The notes under the pieces: model-generated
Told to the model about the DNA's origin: nothing
Seen by the model: only the letters and a program-made list of their open reading frames with translations
The model's database searches: none
Shown: in pieces, positions 45,715 to 57,741 of the stretch
Numbering within the stretch: the stretch's first letter is position 1
Layout: each line of letters begins with the position of its first letter
Translations under genes and position numbers: made by a program
Assembly: GCA_030144725.1 (NCBI GenBank)
Contig: JASKMD010000028.1
Location: 4,635,919 to 4,699,918 of the forward strand
Direction: 5' to 3'
DNA: 64,000 nt
Source: Haematococcus lacustris
Lineage: Eukaryota > Chlorophyta > Chlorophyceae > Chlamydomonadales > Haematococcaceae

Positions 45715-46723
45715 CGGCCAATTCGAACCGCTGTAGCTATCACCATGACGATAACGCCGGTTGAGGATGTTGGCCGCTGGATGCCTTCGCCCGTTACAGC
45801 GGTGCAGCACCACGGTCGGGATTGGATGAGGACAGGGTGTTGAAAGCGGTTGCAGCAGAGTGTGCACATGGTCTGCGTCTTGTCCAACGGGAACATCCAA
45901 CGGGAAGCGGCGATTGACCACGCCAGTGAAACGAGCTGGTCATGTCAGCTAGACAGGCATCACGAGCAGCCGTGTGTAATGCGACTTGGCTCCGCAACTT
46001 CACAACAAATGACGAAAGAATGTGTCTGCGAGTGACTGAATGTGGGCCGGAAGGTTAGCTAAAGATTCATGATTACCAACAAGGGATCATGGAGGTAGCA
46101 ATATCAGACCCCAAATCTGCCTTCATAATTAAAAAGCTCGAGTTGACGACGCACTTTAACACCATCAAGAAACTTAAATGAGCAAGACACTCCATCAAGT
46201 ACCAAGATAACGATACCAGAACAGTACGCTGTCTGTCAACTCCAATTGAAAGCATGGGAGTTCAGATTGCACCTGGATGGCTCATATGGAGACTAATCTT
46301 TGTAGAGGTCGAGGGACGCAACACTCATCACATGCAAACATATGCTACGCTATAACACACACGAGAGAACGGGAGGACCCCATCCACACAACAGCCCTCA
46401 ATTTGCCATCGAAACGCATCAACCAACCAAACCACCCAGCATCAACGTCACACACCCTCAGCACAGCCCTGTGCATCTTCTCACTCTACCCGACCTTCAT
46501 CACCCTTTGTGTATGTATGTCCAGCCTGCAGATGTGGCCACTGCACGCCCAGCCTGCTGGCCACAGCCCTGCAGCCCTGAGAGCTGACTTTGCTGAAGAG
46601 CCTGCTGCTGACCCTGGCTCCAACCTATTGCTTGCACATTCCATCCCATCTGCTTACCCGCCCACAGCCCACAACCCCACCCCAGCTGCTTACCCACCCA
46701 CAGCCCACCTCTTGTGCAGCCCC
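45715..46723. other. Convergent intergenic region (3' UTRs of PDHA and NAP1)
   Basis: It is less GC-rich than the rest of the window. A TGTAA polyadenylation-type signal occurs near 45973 downstream of the PDHA stop. No ORF is supported. Confidence 0.45.
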
Positions 46724-49555
46724 TCATTGCTGCTTGCACTCTGCAGGCTGCTCCCCTGACGCCCCCTGACCTGCAGGCGCGCCGCCTCCCTTCCCTGCCT
46801 TGCCACCCTTGCCCTTCTTCCCTTTTTGGGGAGGGGAGGGCTCCTCCTCCTCTTCATCCTCCTCGTCCTCATCCCCCTCCTCCATACTGTGCCGTAACAG
46901 CAGCAGCAGTGGAACAACGTCAGCAATGGAGCAGCAGCAGCAACTGCCTCAAGAGACTTCTTTGCCCTAACAACACAACAGTGTTTACAAACACAACACA
47001 AAGGCTGCTGAGAAGCATGCCATGAGCAACAGCGCTGAATGGGCTTGGGGCAAGTTCTGAGCAGGCCCCTCAGCATGCCAAACGACTCACAATAAGCTCG
47101 ATCAGGCAACATGTTATACAGTACTGCACAAAGACGAGCAGGCCAGATGGCAGTCATGTTAAACAACTTAGCCAGCAGGTCAAGTCAGGGTGAGGCCTGA
47201 GCAACAAGTGTGGCAGTGGGCCAGACGTCTAGGTCAGGCAGCAGGGCAGGCAGTGGCACTCACTCATCCTCCTCATCATAATCTTCCATGCCAAACGCAT
47301 CCTCCTCATCCACTGCTTCACCAGTGAACCAGCCAACCGCATTGGGAATGAGCTTCTCTCGGATGACAGCTCCGACCTGATGCGTACAGCACACACACCA
47401 CACCTGGTCACTGACCAAGGAGCTGCCTTGCCACCTTGCTGACAACATTGCACTGGCATGTCAGTGTGACATTCAAAAACGACAGTAGGCAGTGGCATGG
47501 CCCAGCATCGCTTACCTATTACTGCCATATGTTTCACCATGCTGCATTGCTTGCAATAGTCTGACATTGCCGCAGTGGCACTACAATTGTGAACCCCCTC
47601 GCACCATGCCAGCCTGGTGCCAGCCTTGGCGTCACCTAACCGTGCCATCCATACTCCTTATGTGCTTGAATGGCTCATACTTCATGCAAACAAGTGTCCC
47701 TTTACCGACAGTGTGCCTGACTTGTGGGCAGGCCATGAGCTGGCCATGAGCCACCCAGACGCATTGTGTAGCCAGGTTTCTTTTGCCGACAGAATGCCTT
47801 CCTTGTACGCCAGCCATGAGCCAGCCATGAGCTGCCAATGAGCTGTCGCCCCACCTCATAGTCGGCCTCAATGGTGGCTTGCAGCTCATCCATGACCTCC
47901 TCGTCAATCTCCTCATCATCATCTGGCAGCTCAGGTGGGCTGAAGAAGTTGAAGAAGCTGTCCACCTGCACGCTCACAGGCACAGGCCAGGTCAGGTCCA
48001 GGCCACCTCCTAGGACAGCATGCGCATTTACATTCGTGAGGCTAGGCATGCAACGCAAGCAGGCACAGGAGCAGCAGCGACAGCAGCAGCAGTGGAGAGC
48101 AGTGGTGTTAGGCACTGTGCTGATGAGGTCACTCTACAGCCCCCCTCACCTTTTCTGTTTTGATCTGAGGCTTGGTGTCAGGCTTTGCGCCTTTCTTTGG
48201 CTTCTTCTTCATGATCTTAATCGTGACATCCCTACCTACCATCACACAAAGGTTCAGCAGTGCCATGCAGTAAGCAGTTGACAGGTGATGCAGGGGTTGA
48301 GAGAAGATGAGGATGAGGACAGCCAGCCACTGGTGCCATGCTTCATTGCATGCAAGAGGCTAGGCACATGAGCCTCCCTGTGCTATGCAAGATGTGTGCC
48401 ACTTGCAACTACCCTAACTGAATCACCCTAACTACCTCACCCTTCCTAGCATGTGCATGCTGTGCTTAGCTGCAATGCGGCGCTGGCCTGGCGGTCTTTT
48501 GCATGGTGACCTTGTAAAGTGACATCTGCATGAATCATGGTGATTTAACTCCCAGTGCCTGGCAGGAGGGCAGGTGGAAGCTGATAGACCATGTGGCAGC
48601 CTGCCATGCTGTGTGGCGACCGTCAGCCAAGCCAGGCCATGTTGGTAACCCAGGCACTGGTGGATAGTTGGTGCCAGGGTGGTGCCCAGGGGCTGTGCAT
48701 AGCTAGCTGTGAGAATCAGGATATGGGAGGAAGGGTGGCAGACATGATAGCAGGGTAAGATGAGACATGCTGCATGGCCCTCATGTTCAGTTTGGTTTTG
48801 TTAAGGGGCACTACTGGCATTGGGCTGCCGCTGACTCATCCTGCAGAGCACTACACACCTTTCCTACGTGGTGCTGGGACCCTAGCCCTGCCTCACAAGC
48901 ACACATCCCTCCACCACCTCGATCAGCTGCCACACCACTAAGCTGCAGTGGCCACTTACCAGCCTTCCATTCAATCTTAGTGCCTTCTGCCTTTTCGAGC
49001 ACTCCATCGTCCTCAGGAAGCATGTGGTACGCTTTTTCCAACACCTATGCCACACCAGCACAGAATGGCGCCACACACCTTCATCGCCAGCACCTTGAGG
49101 CATGCTCAAGGGGTTGGTAGGGTTAGCTGGCCCTGGCCGATCTGCACTGCGTGATTGATTCTAACATCTGCCTGTTTGAGAGGATTTGAGCCATCCACAA
49201 TGCATCAGTTTAGGCAGGCTGGGCTGGGCTGGGCTGGGCTGGGCTGGGCTAGGCTGGGCTGGGCTGGGCTGGGCTGGGCTGGGCTGGGCTGGGCTGGGCT
49301 GGGCTGGGCTGGGCTGGGCTGGGCTGGGCTGGGCTGGGCTGGGCTGGGCTGGGCTGGGCTGGGCTGGGCTGGGCTGGGCTGGGCTGGGCTGGGCTGGGCT
49401 GGGCTGACATCGGTGCGAGGGCCAAGGCTGTGGCAGCTGCAGGCAATCATGGTAATTGATCCTGCTCACTGTGTTTGTGAAGTAAGGGTTTTCATCAAAC
49501 AGAAACTTGAGCTTGAAGCCATGAAGAACCTCATCCTCAACCAAAGGCTCTGACT

Positions 49556-49586
<31 letters not shown>

Positions 49587-50582
49587 CAACAGCAAGAGCA
49601 GTGGCAGCAGCAGTGGTGGTGGCAACAGCAGTGGCAGCCTGAGATAGCTGCAGGAGCAGGAAGCAGTTGGAGATTCTACTCTTATGCTCCTGCAAAGCCA
49701 TGCAGCTGCAGGCAGTAAGACAGCAGCATCACCTATGTGGGTGGTGTCTACAATTGCAGCTTCCACAATACTCACAACTATTAAGTGCGGGTTTCATGGC
49801 TGCACCATGTCTCACCATGATATCCTTCAGGTACTTCAACACCTCAATATCTTTATCCTTGATCAACTCGGCTGTGACATCGCACTTGAGCAGGGCAGTA
49901 AGCCAGAACTCTGGGATGCCCTTGTCTGCAGGCAGAGCACCATGCCAGCTGTCATGCCAGCTGTCATGCTGCATGAGTAGGACTGCTCTACGCATGCCGA
50001 GGGGTGGCAACAATAGGTAGGTGCTTGCAAGTGGCTAATGATGTAACTCGCCTTCACCCTCTGCCGCGTCGCCCTCCTTCAATGAAACTGCTTTGGCACC
50101 GGATACCACGTCAGAACGTTCAGCGTACAGGGGAGCTGCTCGGGACACAACATGACGGCGGGTTTGCCGGTGTCGCGCGCCCTGGCGGCTCCAAATGCAC
50201 GACTGCGTCTTCCCGCCTTACCGTAGAGACGCTCGTACTTTGCCTCGAGCAGTGCCAGCTCCTTGCGGAACTCGCCAGACAGCTCTTCATGCTTGCCCTG
50301 CAGCTCCTGAAGAGCCTCAACACGTCGCTTGACGAGGACGGGCAGAGAGTCAAGAAACTCCGCAGGAGAGCTGCCTAAACCGAGTTCTTGTAGTTTCTTC
50401 TGCAATTACAAAAAACTGCAATACGTATATCAGCGTTTCCCTGACATTGCAGAAGCCACACAGGCCAGGTCGGGATAAGACAGGACCGCAGCACAGGACC
50501 GCGAACCAGGCGGGCTGAGCTCCTGGCACCAGATCAAAGCTTCGATGCCCCACGGGCTTACCTCAATGGCGTCCGTTGACAT
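46724..50582 (-). CDS. NAP1: Nucleosome assembly protein 1 (NAP1) with acidic tail and CKQQ terminus
   Basis: Ten exons on the minus strand close in phase to 342 aa: 50562-50582, 50222-50399, 50058-50135, 49816-49925, 49470-49553, 48960-49044, 48150-48235, 47855-47965, 47264-47376, 46724-46886. The protein is a histone H2A-H2B chaperone of nucleus and cytoplasm. Landmarks: a long dimerisation helix ([18 protein letters not shown]), [70 protein letters not shown] and [10 protein letters not shown], then [19 protein letters not shown] and [11 protein letters not shown]. An acidic run ([14 protein letters not shown]), a Lys/Gly tail and the end ECKQQ follow, the prenylation-type terminus known from plant NAP1. 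The ATG was fixed by MSTDAIE with a perfect donor GAG|GTAAGC. Family length is about 330-390 aa, so the model is complete. Confidence 0.95.
48860..49215. other. Intron sequence around NAP1 exon 6
   Basis: Apart from the exon 48960-49044, this holds ordinary intron sequence. The intron 49045-49469 ends at the GCATAG acceptor on the minus strand. No other gene is seen. Confidence 0.5.
49215..49406. repeat. (GGGCT)n pentanucleotide array
   Basis: About 38 units of GGGCT with one AGGCT variant, in NAP1 intron 5. On the sense (minus) strand it reads AGCCC, the same unit and orientation as the DnaJ-gene intron array at 27156-27336. Confidence 0.95.
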
Positions 50583-51751
50583 GAGGTTAGAACGTCCCCA
50601 CGGATCACGGTGAGCGGCGGCACGCTGCACGCTCAGCTCGAGTGTTAATCACAGACTCCCTGACAGAGGTAAGATTGTAGCAGCGAGCTTGATGCGCTAT
50701 GCGTTTAGGGATGACTTCGAACTCAACTTATTTTCAACATGCTTGTATGCAAAGTTTGTCTGTCTAAGATTGTCAAAGCTGTTAGTGGAGTTTGTCGATC
50801 CGAGATTCCTTGACCTTTGTATCCAGCATGAGTTCTGAGCCAATTTGCACACAGGCAGACTGTTGTGGTTGATGTGGTTTCTAGTGGAAATGTGGCTGCA
50901 TATGCTGCATATGTCTTATGTGACCATGCCCACCTGCAAGCCCTGAACAAGTCACCAAGAGCTGGTTATCTGCATTGCCCTAACGGCATAAAATCCTATC
51001 CTGGCAAGCGGCGCGTTTATCGTTGCATCAGAGTCCATGCCGGTGCAAGCGATCACGGACACACCTCAGCTGCTCAGCACCGACTGCTCTAGTGGTGAGT
51101 AGTGGCACCAATGAGGGAACTCCGCCTAGCATCTAGCCGGAAGTACAATCACATTACAGCCCGCCAGGCTCGCTCCGCGAGCCTTTTGTTGGTGCAGGCG
51201 GTGTTGGAGGGCCATCGCTGGGCATATTATGTATCGAAATTGCTGCAAACGCGGGAAATGTGCGTCTCTCTCTCGCCAGTCACACAGGAAAAGGGACCCT
51301 CATCCACAAAATGGCATGTTGTGGCTGTGACTTTCCAGACTTTCGATACATGACTATGTTCCTTACTCAACGTCACAACTGCTGGATAAGAAAGCATGGC
51401 CATTAGTTGATCAGGCCTGCTCGAAATGACATTGGCGTGACCGGACTTTGCCTTGCAGGCATGATTAGCCCATCCGACCCTGCCCATTGCAGCCCCCCCC
51501 CCCCTCCCCAGCCCAGCATCGCCTTCCTACCTCCGCTCACCCACTCCCAACCCCAGCCCGGCCCTCCCCCCCCCCCCTCCCACCCCCTCCCACCCCATCC
51601 CAGCCCCCTCACTGCCCTCCCACCTCCGCCACCCCCTCCCAACCTCAACCCCGCCCTCCACCCACCTCCCCCTCACTCCTTGTCCCGGCCCTAGCAACTC
51701 CAGCCCACCCCAATGGGACGCAGCCTGCGGCGTGCTCACCTTCAAGACCTG
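50583..51751. other. NAP1 upstream region and unassigned flank of the retroelement block
   Basis: It contains the presumed NAP1 promoter (from 50583), a 42-bp segment at 50952-50993 that recurs at 62742-62783, an 11-bp inverted repeat pair (51229-51239 and 51341-51351, ATGTATCGAAA), and a C-rich tract at 51490-51680. ORFs of 75-95 codons exist without recognised family. Confidence 0.4.
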
Positions 51752-51756
51752 AATAG

Positions 51757-51928
51757 TGTTACGTGACCATGTAAGGCTACGCTAATGCCGGTTGAGAGAT
51801 CTGGATCTCCCCTGTGAGAAGTGTGATGTGGTGAGGTGATTTGAGGCCGGGTTCGATTCCCGGGCAGACTTCCTGACAACGCCCAGTCTGTCATGGAGAA
51901 CTCAGTCACCGCCACTCATCACGTAACA
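51757..51928 (+). repeat. 5' LTR of the gypsy element
   Basis: 172 bp, starts TGTTACGTGA and ends TCACGTAACA. It contains CCGGGTTCGATTCCCGG (51847-51863), a perfect 5-bp stem with a TTCGATT loop that matches a tRNA T-arm and the Pol III B-box consensus. Confidence 0.93.
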
Positions 51929-52001
51929 GTTGGTTTCCGACCGATGCCGTCCGACTGGATCTATTTGCCACGTATCTGCCTGAGGATGAGCGGCAGAGGA
52001 C

Positions 52002-52284
52002 TGTTAGTTGCATACCCTCCCGGTGCAGTTGAGATCAAGCACCGGGATTGTAGGGTGTGCCTGCCAGCGGCCCGGCCGCGATGAGTGCGAGTGTGACTGC
52101 CGTATTTAGGGCAGACACCCGACAGTCGTAGGCACCCTGAACTGGTGTCCGCGTCTGCCCGTGCTCTTCCAACAGGTAGGCGCAAGGTTGCGCAAGGTTG
52201 ACGCAAGGTTGCGCGTTAGCAGTTGTGGCAGATCAATGTAACTACCCTGAACTGGTGTCCGCGTCTGCCCGTGCTCTTCCAACA
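52002..52284 (+). repeat. 5' LTR of the copia element
   Basis: 283 bp, TGTTAGTTGC...CCAACA. A 44-bp direct repeat occurs inside it: 52134-52177 and 52244-52287. The second copy covers the LTR end and runs three bases into the primer site. A tandem GCGCAAGGTTGCGCAAGG motif lies between the copies. Confidence 0.95.
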
Positions 52285-52297
52285 GGTTATGGGCCCA
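52285..52297 (+). other. Primer-binding site matching initiator tRNA-Met anticodon arm
   Basis: GGTTATGGGCCCA is the reverse complement of TGGGCCCATAACC, the anticodon stem-loop (CAT anticodon) of eukaryotic initiator tRNA-Met as generally known. Drosophila copia primes from a cleaved 5' half of this tRNA in the same way. The mechanism here is inferred from complementarity only. Confidence 0.7.
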
Positions 52298-52371
52298 CGC
52301 GCTGACGCGCGATAGGACTCCAGTAAGTTGCTGGCTAGGGTTCGTGTGGTTGACAGCCCAGTCGATCAGCG

Positions 52372-53130
52372 ATGGCAACTTCTCCTGCTTCAGCCTCCGG
52401 CAATCAGGCCACCATTCTCGATGACGACAACTGGCCAATTTGGAGCATCCGCACCGAAGGCCTGCTAATCGAAGCAGGCCTCTGGTCCGTCGTCGCCGAC
52501 GGCGTCACCCCCTTACCCACCGCGCCAGCAGCTAACGCCACTCAGCAAGAGCAGACTGCGTATGCTGCTGAGCTAGCCAGATCTCGCGCGGACAGCGCGC
52601 TGGACCGCAAAGCCAAAGCCTTTGTCCAGCGGCACGTCTCTAACCTCCACATCTTCACTGTCAAGTCTGCAGACTCAGCGCAAGACGCCTGGCAAACCCT
52701 CGAATCTCAGTTCACCGAATCGTCAGTCGCGCGACAGTCGCAGCTTCAGCAGCAACTCAGTCTCCTGCGCATGGAGCCCGGCGAGTCAGTAGCGCGCTTC
52801 TATGCGCGTTTGCAGCAGCTGCTTACAGAGCTGGAAGCCTGCAACTGTGAGACATCTGAGTCCACAGTGGTACTCGCCATTCTAGCAGCCCTACCGCCTG
52901 AGTATGAAAGCACAGTCGAAAGGCTGCGCTATGATCAGACCAGCGCCGACCTAAAAGTCGAGCGCATCAAGCGTGTGCTGCTGACTAAGGAGGCTGACCT
53001 ACTCAGCAAGCAGATGCAGCAGCAACTCAACACCTCCTCATCCTCACTCTGGTCTTACTCCTCCCCTTCTGATAGCAGGGGGGCTGGTAGCTCAGGCGGA
53101 CAGGGGGGCAGGGGCAGGTTCAGACTACCT

Positions 53131-53164
<34 letters not shown>

Positions 53165-56100
53165 CCAGAGCACAGTCGCCTGACAGGTCCACCAGGGATG
53201 TCAGCTCACATGCTCACCTGACCTGCAAGTACTGTGCTAAGCCTGGCCACATCATGTCTGAATGTTTCACCTTTGACAGGGACCAGCGCAACCGCATGAG
53301 GACCCTATTCAGCAACCCTGCCAAACCCAGCAGCCCAGGCAGACGACCCAGTCCAGGCAGGAGCTCCAGCCCAGCCAGGTCATCCAGCCCCAGCAGAGGC
53401 AGGGCCCAGACCCCTGGCAGAGCAGCAGCTCAGAGCCCATCCAGGGGAGCCAGCCTGTTCACCTGCTCCACTGCTGCTGCTGATGATGATGATGATGATG
53501 ATGATCTTGATGATGTCCTCATGCAGATGGTGCAGCCCAGACTAAACTTCAACAGCGACCTGTACAGCCCTTTCTGCATTGACTCAGGAGCCTCACAACA
53601 CATCCTGAAGGACCTGCAGTTCTTCTACAACTACACTCCCTTTGCGCCAGACAAGCACAGGCCTGTAAGGCTGGCAGCTGAGGGCCACAGGGTCTGGGCA
53701 GTTGGGTCAGGCAGTGTGTTCCTCAGCACCAAGCATGGCTCCTGGTTCCTCAACCATGCTTTGTATGTACCTGACAGCAAGCAGAACTTCATCTCAGTGA
53801 CAGCTGCAACAGACGATGGCAGCAGCTTTCTATTCCGTGGTGATGTGTGCCAGATCAGTTGCAATCAGTTTGGCAGCATGCTCAAGGTCAATGCGCACAA
53901 GGTCAGAAACTCTTACATCCTGGCTGCTGTTCCCATGCCAGATGGACCTGACACAGATTCTGAGCAGGAGCAGGGTGCCAAGCTGTATGGCATCCAGCAG
54001 TCAGCTCTACAGCCTGACCCCAGAGTAAAGCTGGAGCTCCTGACCAACGTGCCTGCACCCTCTGCCAACAGCACCACCTCCAACTCTCCCCAGGTGTGGC
54101 ACCAGCGCCTGTGTCATACTTCCTATGATGCTCTGGCACGCATGCAGTCAGCAGGCATGGTGTCAGGTGTACCTGTCACAGCCGCACAATTCCGAGCAGC
54201 TGCCTCAGATCCAGCTGTGTGTGTGGGCTGTGTCAAGGGCAAGCAGCACAAGAATGTTGCATTTGCTGGACCACCCCCCAATGCAGCACCAGTGACAGCT
54301 CCCCTAGGGCTGATCCACATGGATGTCTGTGGCCCCATGCATGCCAGGGCCAGAGACGGCAGCCTGTATGTGGCTACTTTCCTTGATGAGTACACAAAGC
54401 TTTCTGTGTGTGTGCCCATCAGCAGCAAGGCTCAGGTGCCAGACACAGTCAGAACAGTCATTGAAGAGCTTGAGACCCAGTCAGGCTACCGCTGCAAGGC
54501 CATCCGAACAGACAATGGCACAGAATACGTCAACAGCCGCATGAGGGAATACTGTGCCAGCAAAGGCATAGTGCACCAGCACTCAGCCCCCTACAGCCCC
54601 CAGCAGAACGGTGCAGCTGAACGCCTGAACAGAACCATCTTTGAAAAAGCTCGCAGCATCATCCACTCAGCCGATATCTCACTCAGCTTCTGGGCACATG
54701 CTGTCAAGTTTGCCAATCATGTCAGATGCCTGCTTCCTGTGTCAAACCAGCCGCTCACACCTTGGGAGGCCTTCTACGGTGTCAAACCTGATCTGTCTGG
54801 TCTCAGAGTGTTTGGCTGCAGAGTCTGGCTCCACATTCCTGATCACCAGCGCAGCAAGCTGCAAGCCAAGTCAGTTGAGGGCCTGTTCATAGGCTATGAG
54901 CCTGGCTCTAAGGCGTACAGGGTACTGGTCAATGGCAGAGAGACATGCAGCAAGGACATAGTGTTTGACGAGCTGTCAGTTCTGCAGCCTACTCGCCAGC
55001 AAGACCAGCCAGCACAACCTGTGTTTCTCTTACCCCTCCCACCCAGCCCTACAACCCCCTCTGAGCCACTGTCCCCAGCAGCTCCTGCTGAGGGGGGCAA
55101 CAGTCTGCAGCAGACCAGCAGCAGTAGCTCTGAGGACAGTGGGAGCAGCAGCAGCAGCATCAGCAGGCCAGGCAGCAGTGCACAGCGACCACAGTCCAGA
55201 CCCCTGGAAGGCGTAGGGGCACATCAGGACAGCAGCAGCTCAGACTCTCCAACCAGTGAGCAAGAACCCAGTCAGCAAGTCAGCCTCACTGCCAGATATG
55301 AGCCAGGCTCCCACATGTGGCACCAACAGCAACTGGAGCTCATCAGCAAGCTACCCAGACCAGGAATAGGCAGATTCAGCCTTCGTTCTATGCCTCTAGC
55401 CAGGGAGACAGTGGGAGCACAACCAGCTGCAGCACCAGCAGCAGCAAGACCAGCAGCACCAGCTGCAGCACCAGCAGCAGCAAGACCAGCAGCACCATCT
55501 GCAGCACCAGTAGCAGCAAGACCAGCAGCACCAGCCGCAGCACCGACAGCAGCAAGACCAGCAGCACCAGCCGCAGCACCACCAGCAGCACCAGCAGCAG
55601 TCAGACCGTCAGCATCATCTGCAGCACCAACAGCAGCAAGACCGGCAGCACCAGCAGCTAGACCAGCAGCAGCAGCAAGACCAGGCTTGGCACAGCCTGC
55701 GCTCCGTGTTCCTCTGATCCCAACATCAGCAACAGCAAGACAGGCAGCACCTGCAGTGCACCCCTCTATGCCCATGCCTCCTGCACCTGATCCACGGCCT
55801 GCCTCACCTGAAGCACCTGCTGCACCCGTGCCACGGCGCAACCCATCCAGAGAGAGGCACCGACCTGAGAGGTTCAGGGACTCTGACTTGTTTGCCATGA
55901 ATGTGTCAGACTCTCCTGTCAATGACACACCCACTGTGGCAGAGGCTCTGGCAGGTCCCATGGCAGACCTGTGGATTGAAGCCATGAATGCTGAGCTGGC
56001 CTCCCTGCATGCCAACCAAACATGGTGCCTTGAAGAGCGTCCTGCCAATGCACGTGTGCTGCCTACCAAATGGGTACTCAAAGTGAAGCGTGATGCTGCA

Positions 56101-57465
56101 GGGAACATTGAGAAGCTGAAGGCCAGGCTAGTGGCAAAGGGGTTCTATCAACAATCAGGTGTGGATGTAGGAGATGTCTATGCACCTGTCAGCAAGCACA
56201 CCACACTGCGCACCCTCCTGGCCAAGGCAGCAGCTGAAAACATGGAGATTCATCAGTTAGACTTTGAGACAGCCTTCCTGAACGGCAAGCTAGAGCCAGG
56301 GGAGGTTATCTATGTGCAGCAGCCAGAGGGCTTTGAGGAGGGCAGCACTAACACTGTGTGCCGCCTGCAGAAGGCCCTGTATGGACTGAGGCAGGCCCCT
56401 AGGGCGTGGCATGCTAGGCTGTGTGAGGAGCTGCTGAGCATGGGCTTCAAGGCCTCTGAGGCAGACCCTGCCCTGTTTACCCTGCAGCTGAGCACTGGCA
56501 TGGTGTACCTGCTAGTGTATGTGGACGACTGCCTTCTGTGCACCCAGCAGGGGGACACCGCAGGCTTGGCTCACGTGAAGAAGCAGCTGTCCTCAGCATT
56601 CAAACTGAAGGACTTGGGTGAGGCACGGTGGTTCCTAGGGATGCAGCTAACCAGAGACAGGGCTGAGGGCACCATCAAGCTTGACCAGCACAAGTTCATC
56701 CAGGAGCTGGTTACAGCCAACAGCAAGTCAGCAGCTCACAGCAAGCCTCTGCCCATGGCTCCTGCTGTTAAGCTAGTCAGGGAAGGGGATGCATTGGACA
56801 CAACTCTGCATCATTACAGTGCCCTGGTGGGCAGTCTGCTTTACCTGACCTGCTGCACACGGCCAGACATTGCATTTGCTGTGGGCGCCTTGGCCAGGCA
56901 CATGTCTGCACCCACTAAGCAGCACTGGGCAGCAGCCTGCAGTGTGCTATGTTACCTGAAGGGCACAGCAGATCAAGGACTCCTGTTTGGTGGTGTGTCA
57001 GGGCTGCAGGGCTTCTCTGATGCAGACTATGCAGGGGACAAGGACACAGCCAGAAGCACCACTGGGTATATCTTCACTCTGAATGGGGGTGCCATTAGCT
57101 GGTCCAGCCGCCTGCAGCCGACTGTGGCTATGTCAACAGCAGAAGCAGAATATATGGCAGCTTCCAGCGCAGCCAAGGAGGCTCTGTGGCTGCGCAAGCT
57201 CATGAGGGATCTGCAGCTGGATGCCAGCTGTGTGCACCTGGGCTGTGACAATCAGGCAGCCATTCAGCTCTTGCACAACCCCATGGCCACCTCCAGGGCT
57301 AAGCACATAGATGTGCACCACCACTTTGTCAGAGAGCGCATCAGCAGGGGTGAGGTAGCTTTCCACTACTGCCACACCTCCAGCATGCTGGCAGATATTC
57401 TCACCAAGCCCTTGGCAGCAGTCCAGTTTAACATGGGCAAGCAAGGATGTGGAGTGTTCAGCTGA
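52372..57465 (+). CDS. Copia gag-pol polyprotein (Gag, protease, integrase, reverse transcriptase, RNase H)
   Basis: 1697 codons without interruption. Gag (about 1-370) contains the UBN2-like helical domain and the zinc knuckle CKYCAKPGHIMSEC at about 285-298, then a Ser/Pro-rich linker and an Asp run. Protease has DSGASQHI at about 404. Integrase has an HHCC region (WHQRLCHTS...CVGC) at about 575-625 and catalytic D (HMDVCGPM, ~650), D (TDNGTEY, ~714) and E (NGAAERLN, ~750). An Ala/Pro/Arg-rich low-complexity linker (about 1020-1115) precedes reverse transcriptase with KWVLKVKRD, LDFETAFLNG and YVDD (~1383). RNase H shows FSDADYAGD (~1548), EAEYMAA (~1592), CDNQAAI and KHIDVHHHFVRE. The order protease-integrase-RT-RNase H defines Ty1/copia. 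It belongs to the green-algal copia group that includes Volvox Osser by overall type, which is not proven here. Confidence 0.97.
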
Positions 57466-57741
57466 ACAGGCACAGGTCTTATCTGATCTGAAACAGCCTG
57501 TGGTATCCAGCCTGGAATGCGAATCAGGACTGGAGCATGGAAGGATTCTGGGCACAGGCCTGTCTGCCTGTTAACAGCCTGTTGATCTTAGCATGGTGTG
57601 CTATTGCCCTGATCTGAGAAGTTGCCCGCAGTTGTTTGCTTGGCTCAGGCTTGCATGCCTGCTAACCGCCAGTAGCTTGCTTAAACAGTTGTTGGAAGCG
57701 CAAAGTTGTTGCTCTCACCTAGCCAGACCTCTGAGTGGGAG

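Noticed and set aside
49155..49775. ORFs of Gly-Trp-Ala or Ala-Gln-Pro-Ser repeats over 60-200 codons
   Set aside because: Shadow translations of the GGGCT array in NAP1 intron 5; the minus-strand frame only overlaps the true exon 5 by chance at one end.
51847..51863. tRNA gene suggested by a perfect T-arm (CCGGGTTCGATTCCCGG)
   Set aside because: No D-arm, anticodon arm or matching acceptor stem fits around it, and the sequence lies inside an LTR.
55272..56108. 278-codon Ala/Gly-rich ORF on the minus strand
   Set aside because: Antisense shadow of the Ala/Pro-rich linker and RT region of the copia polyprotein.
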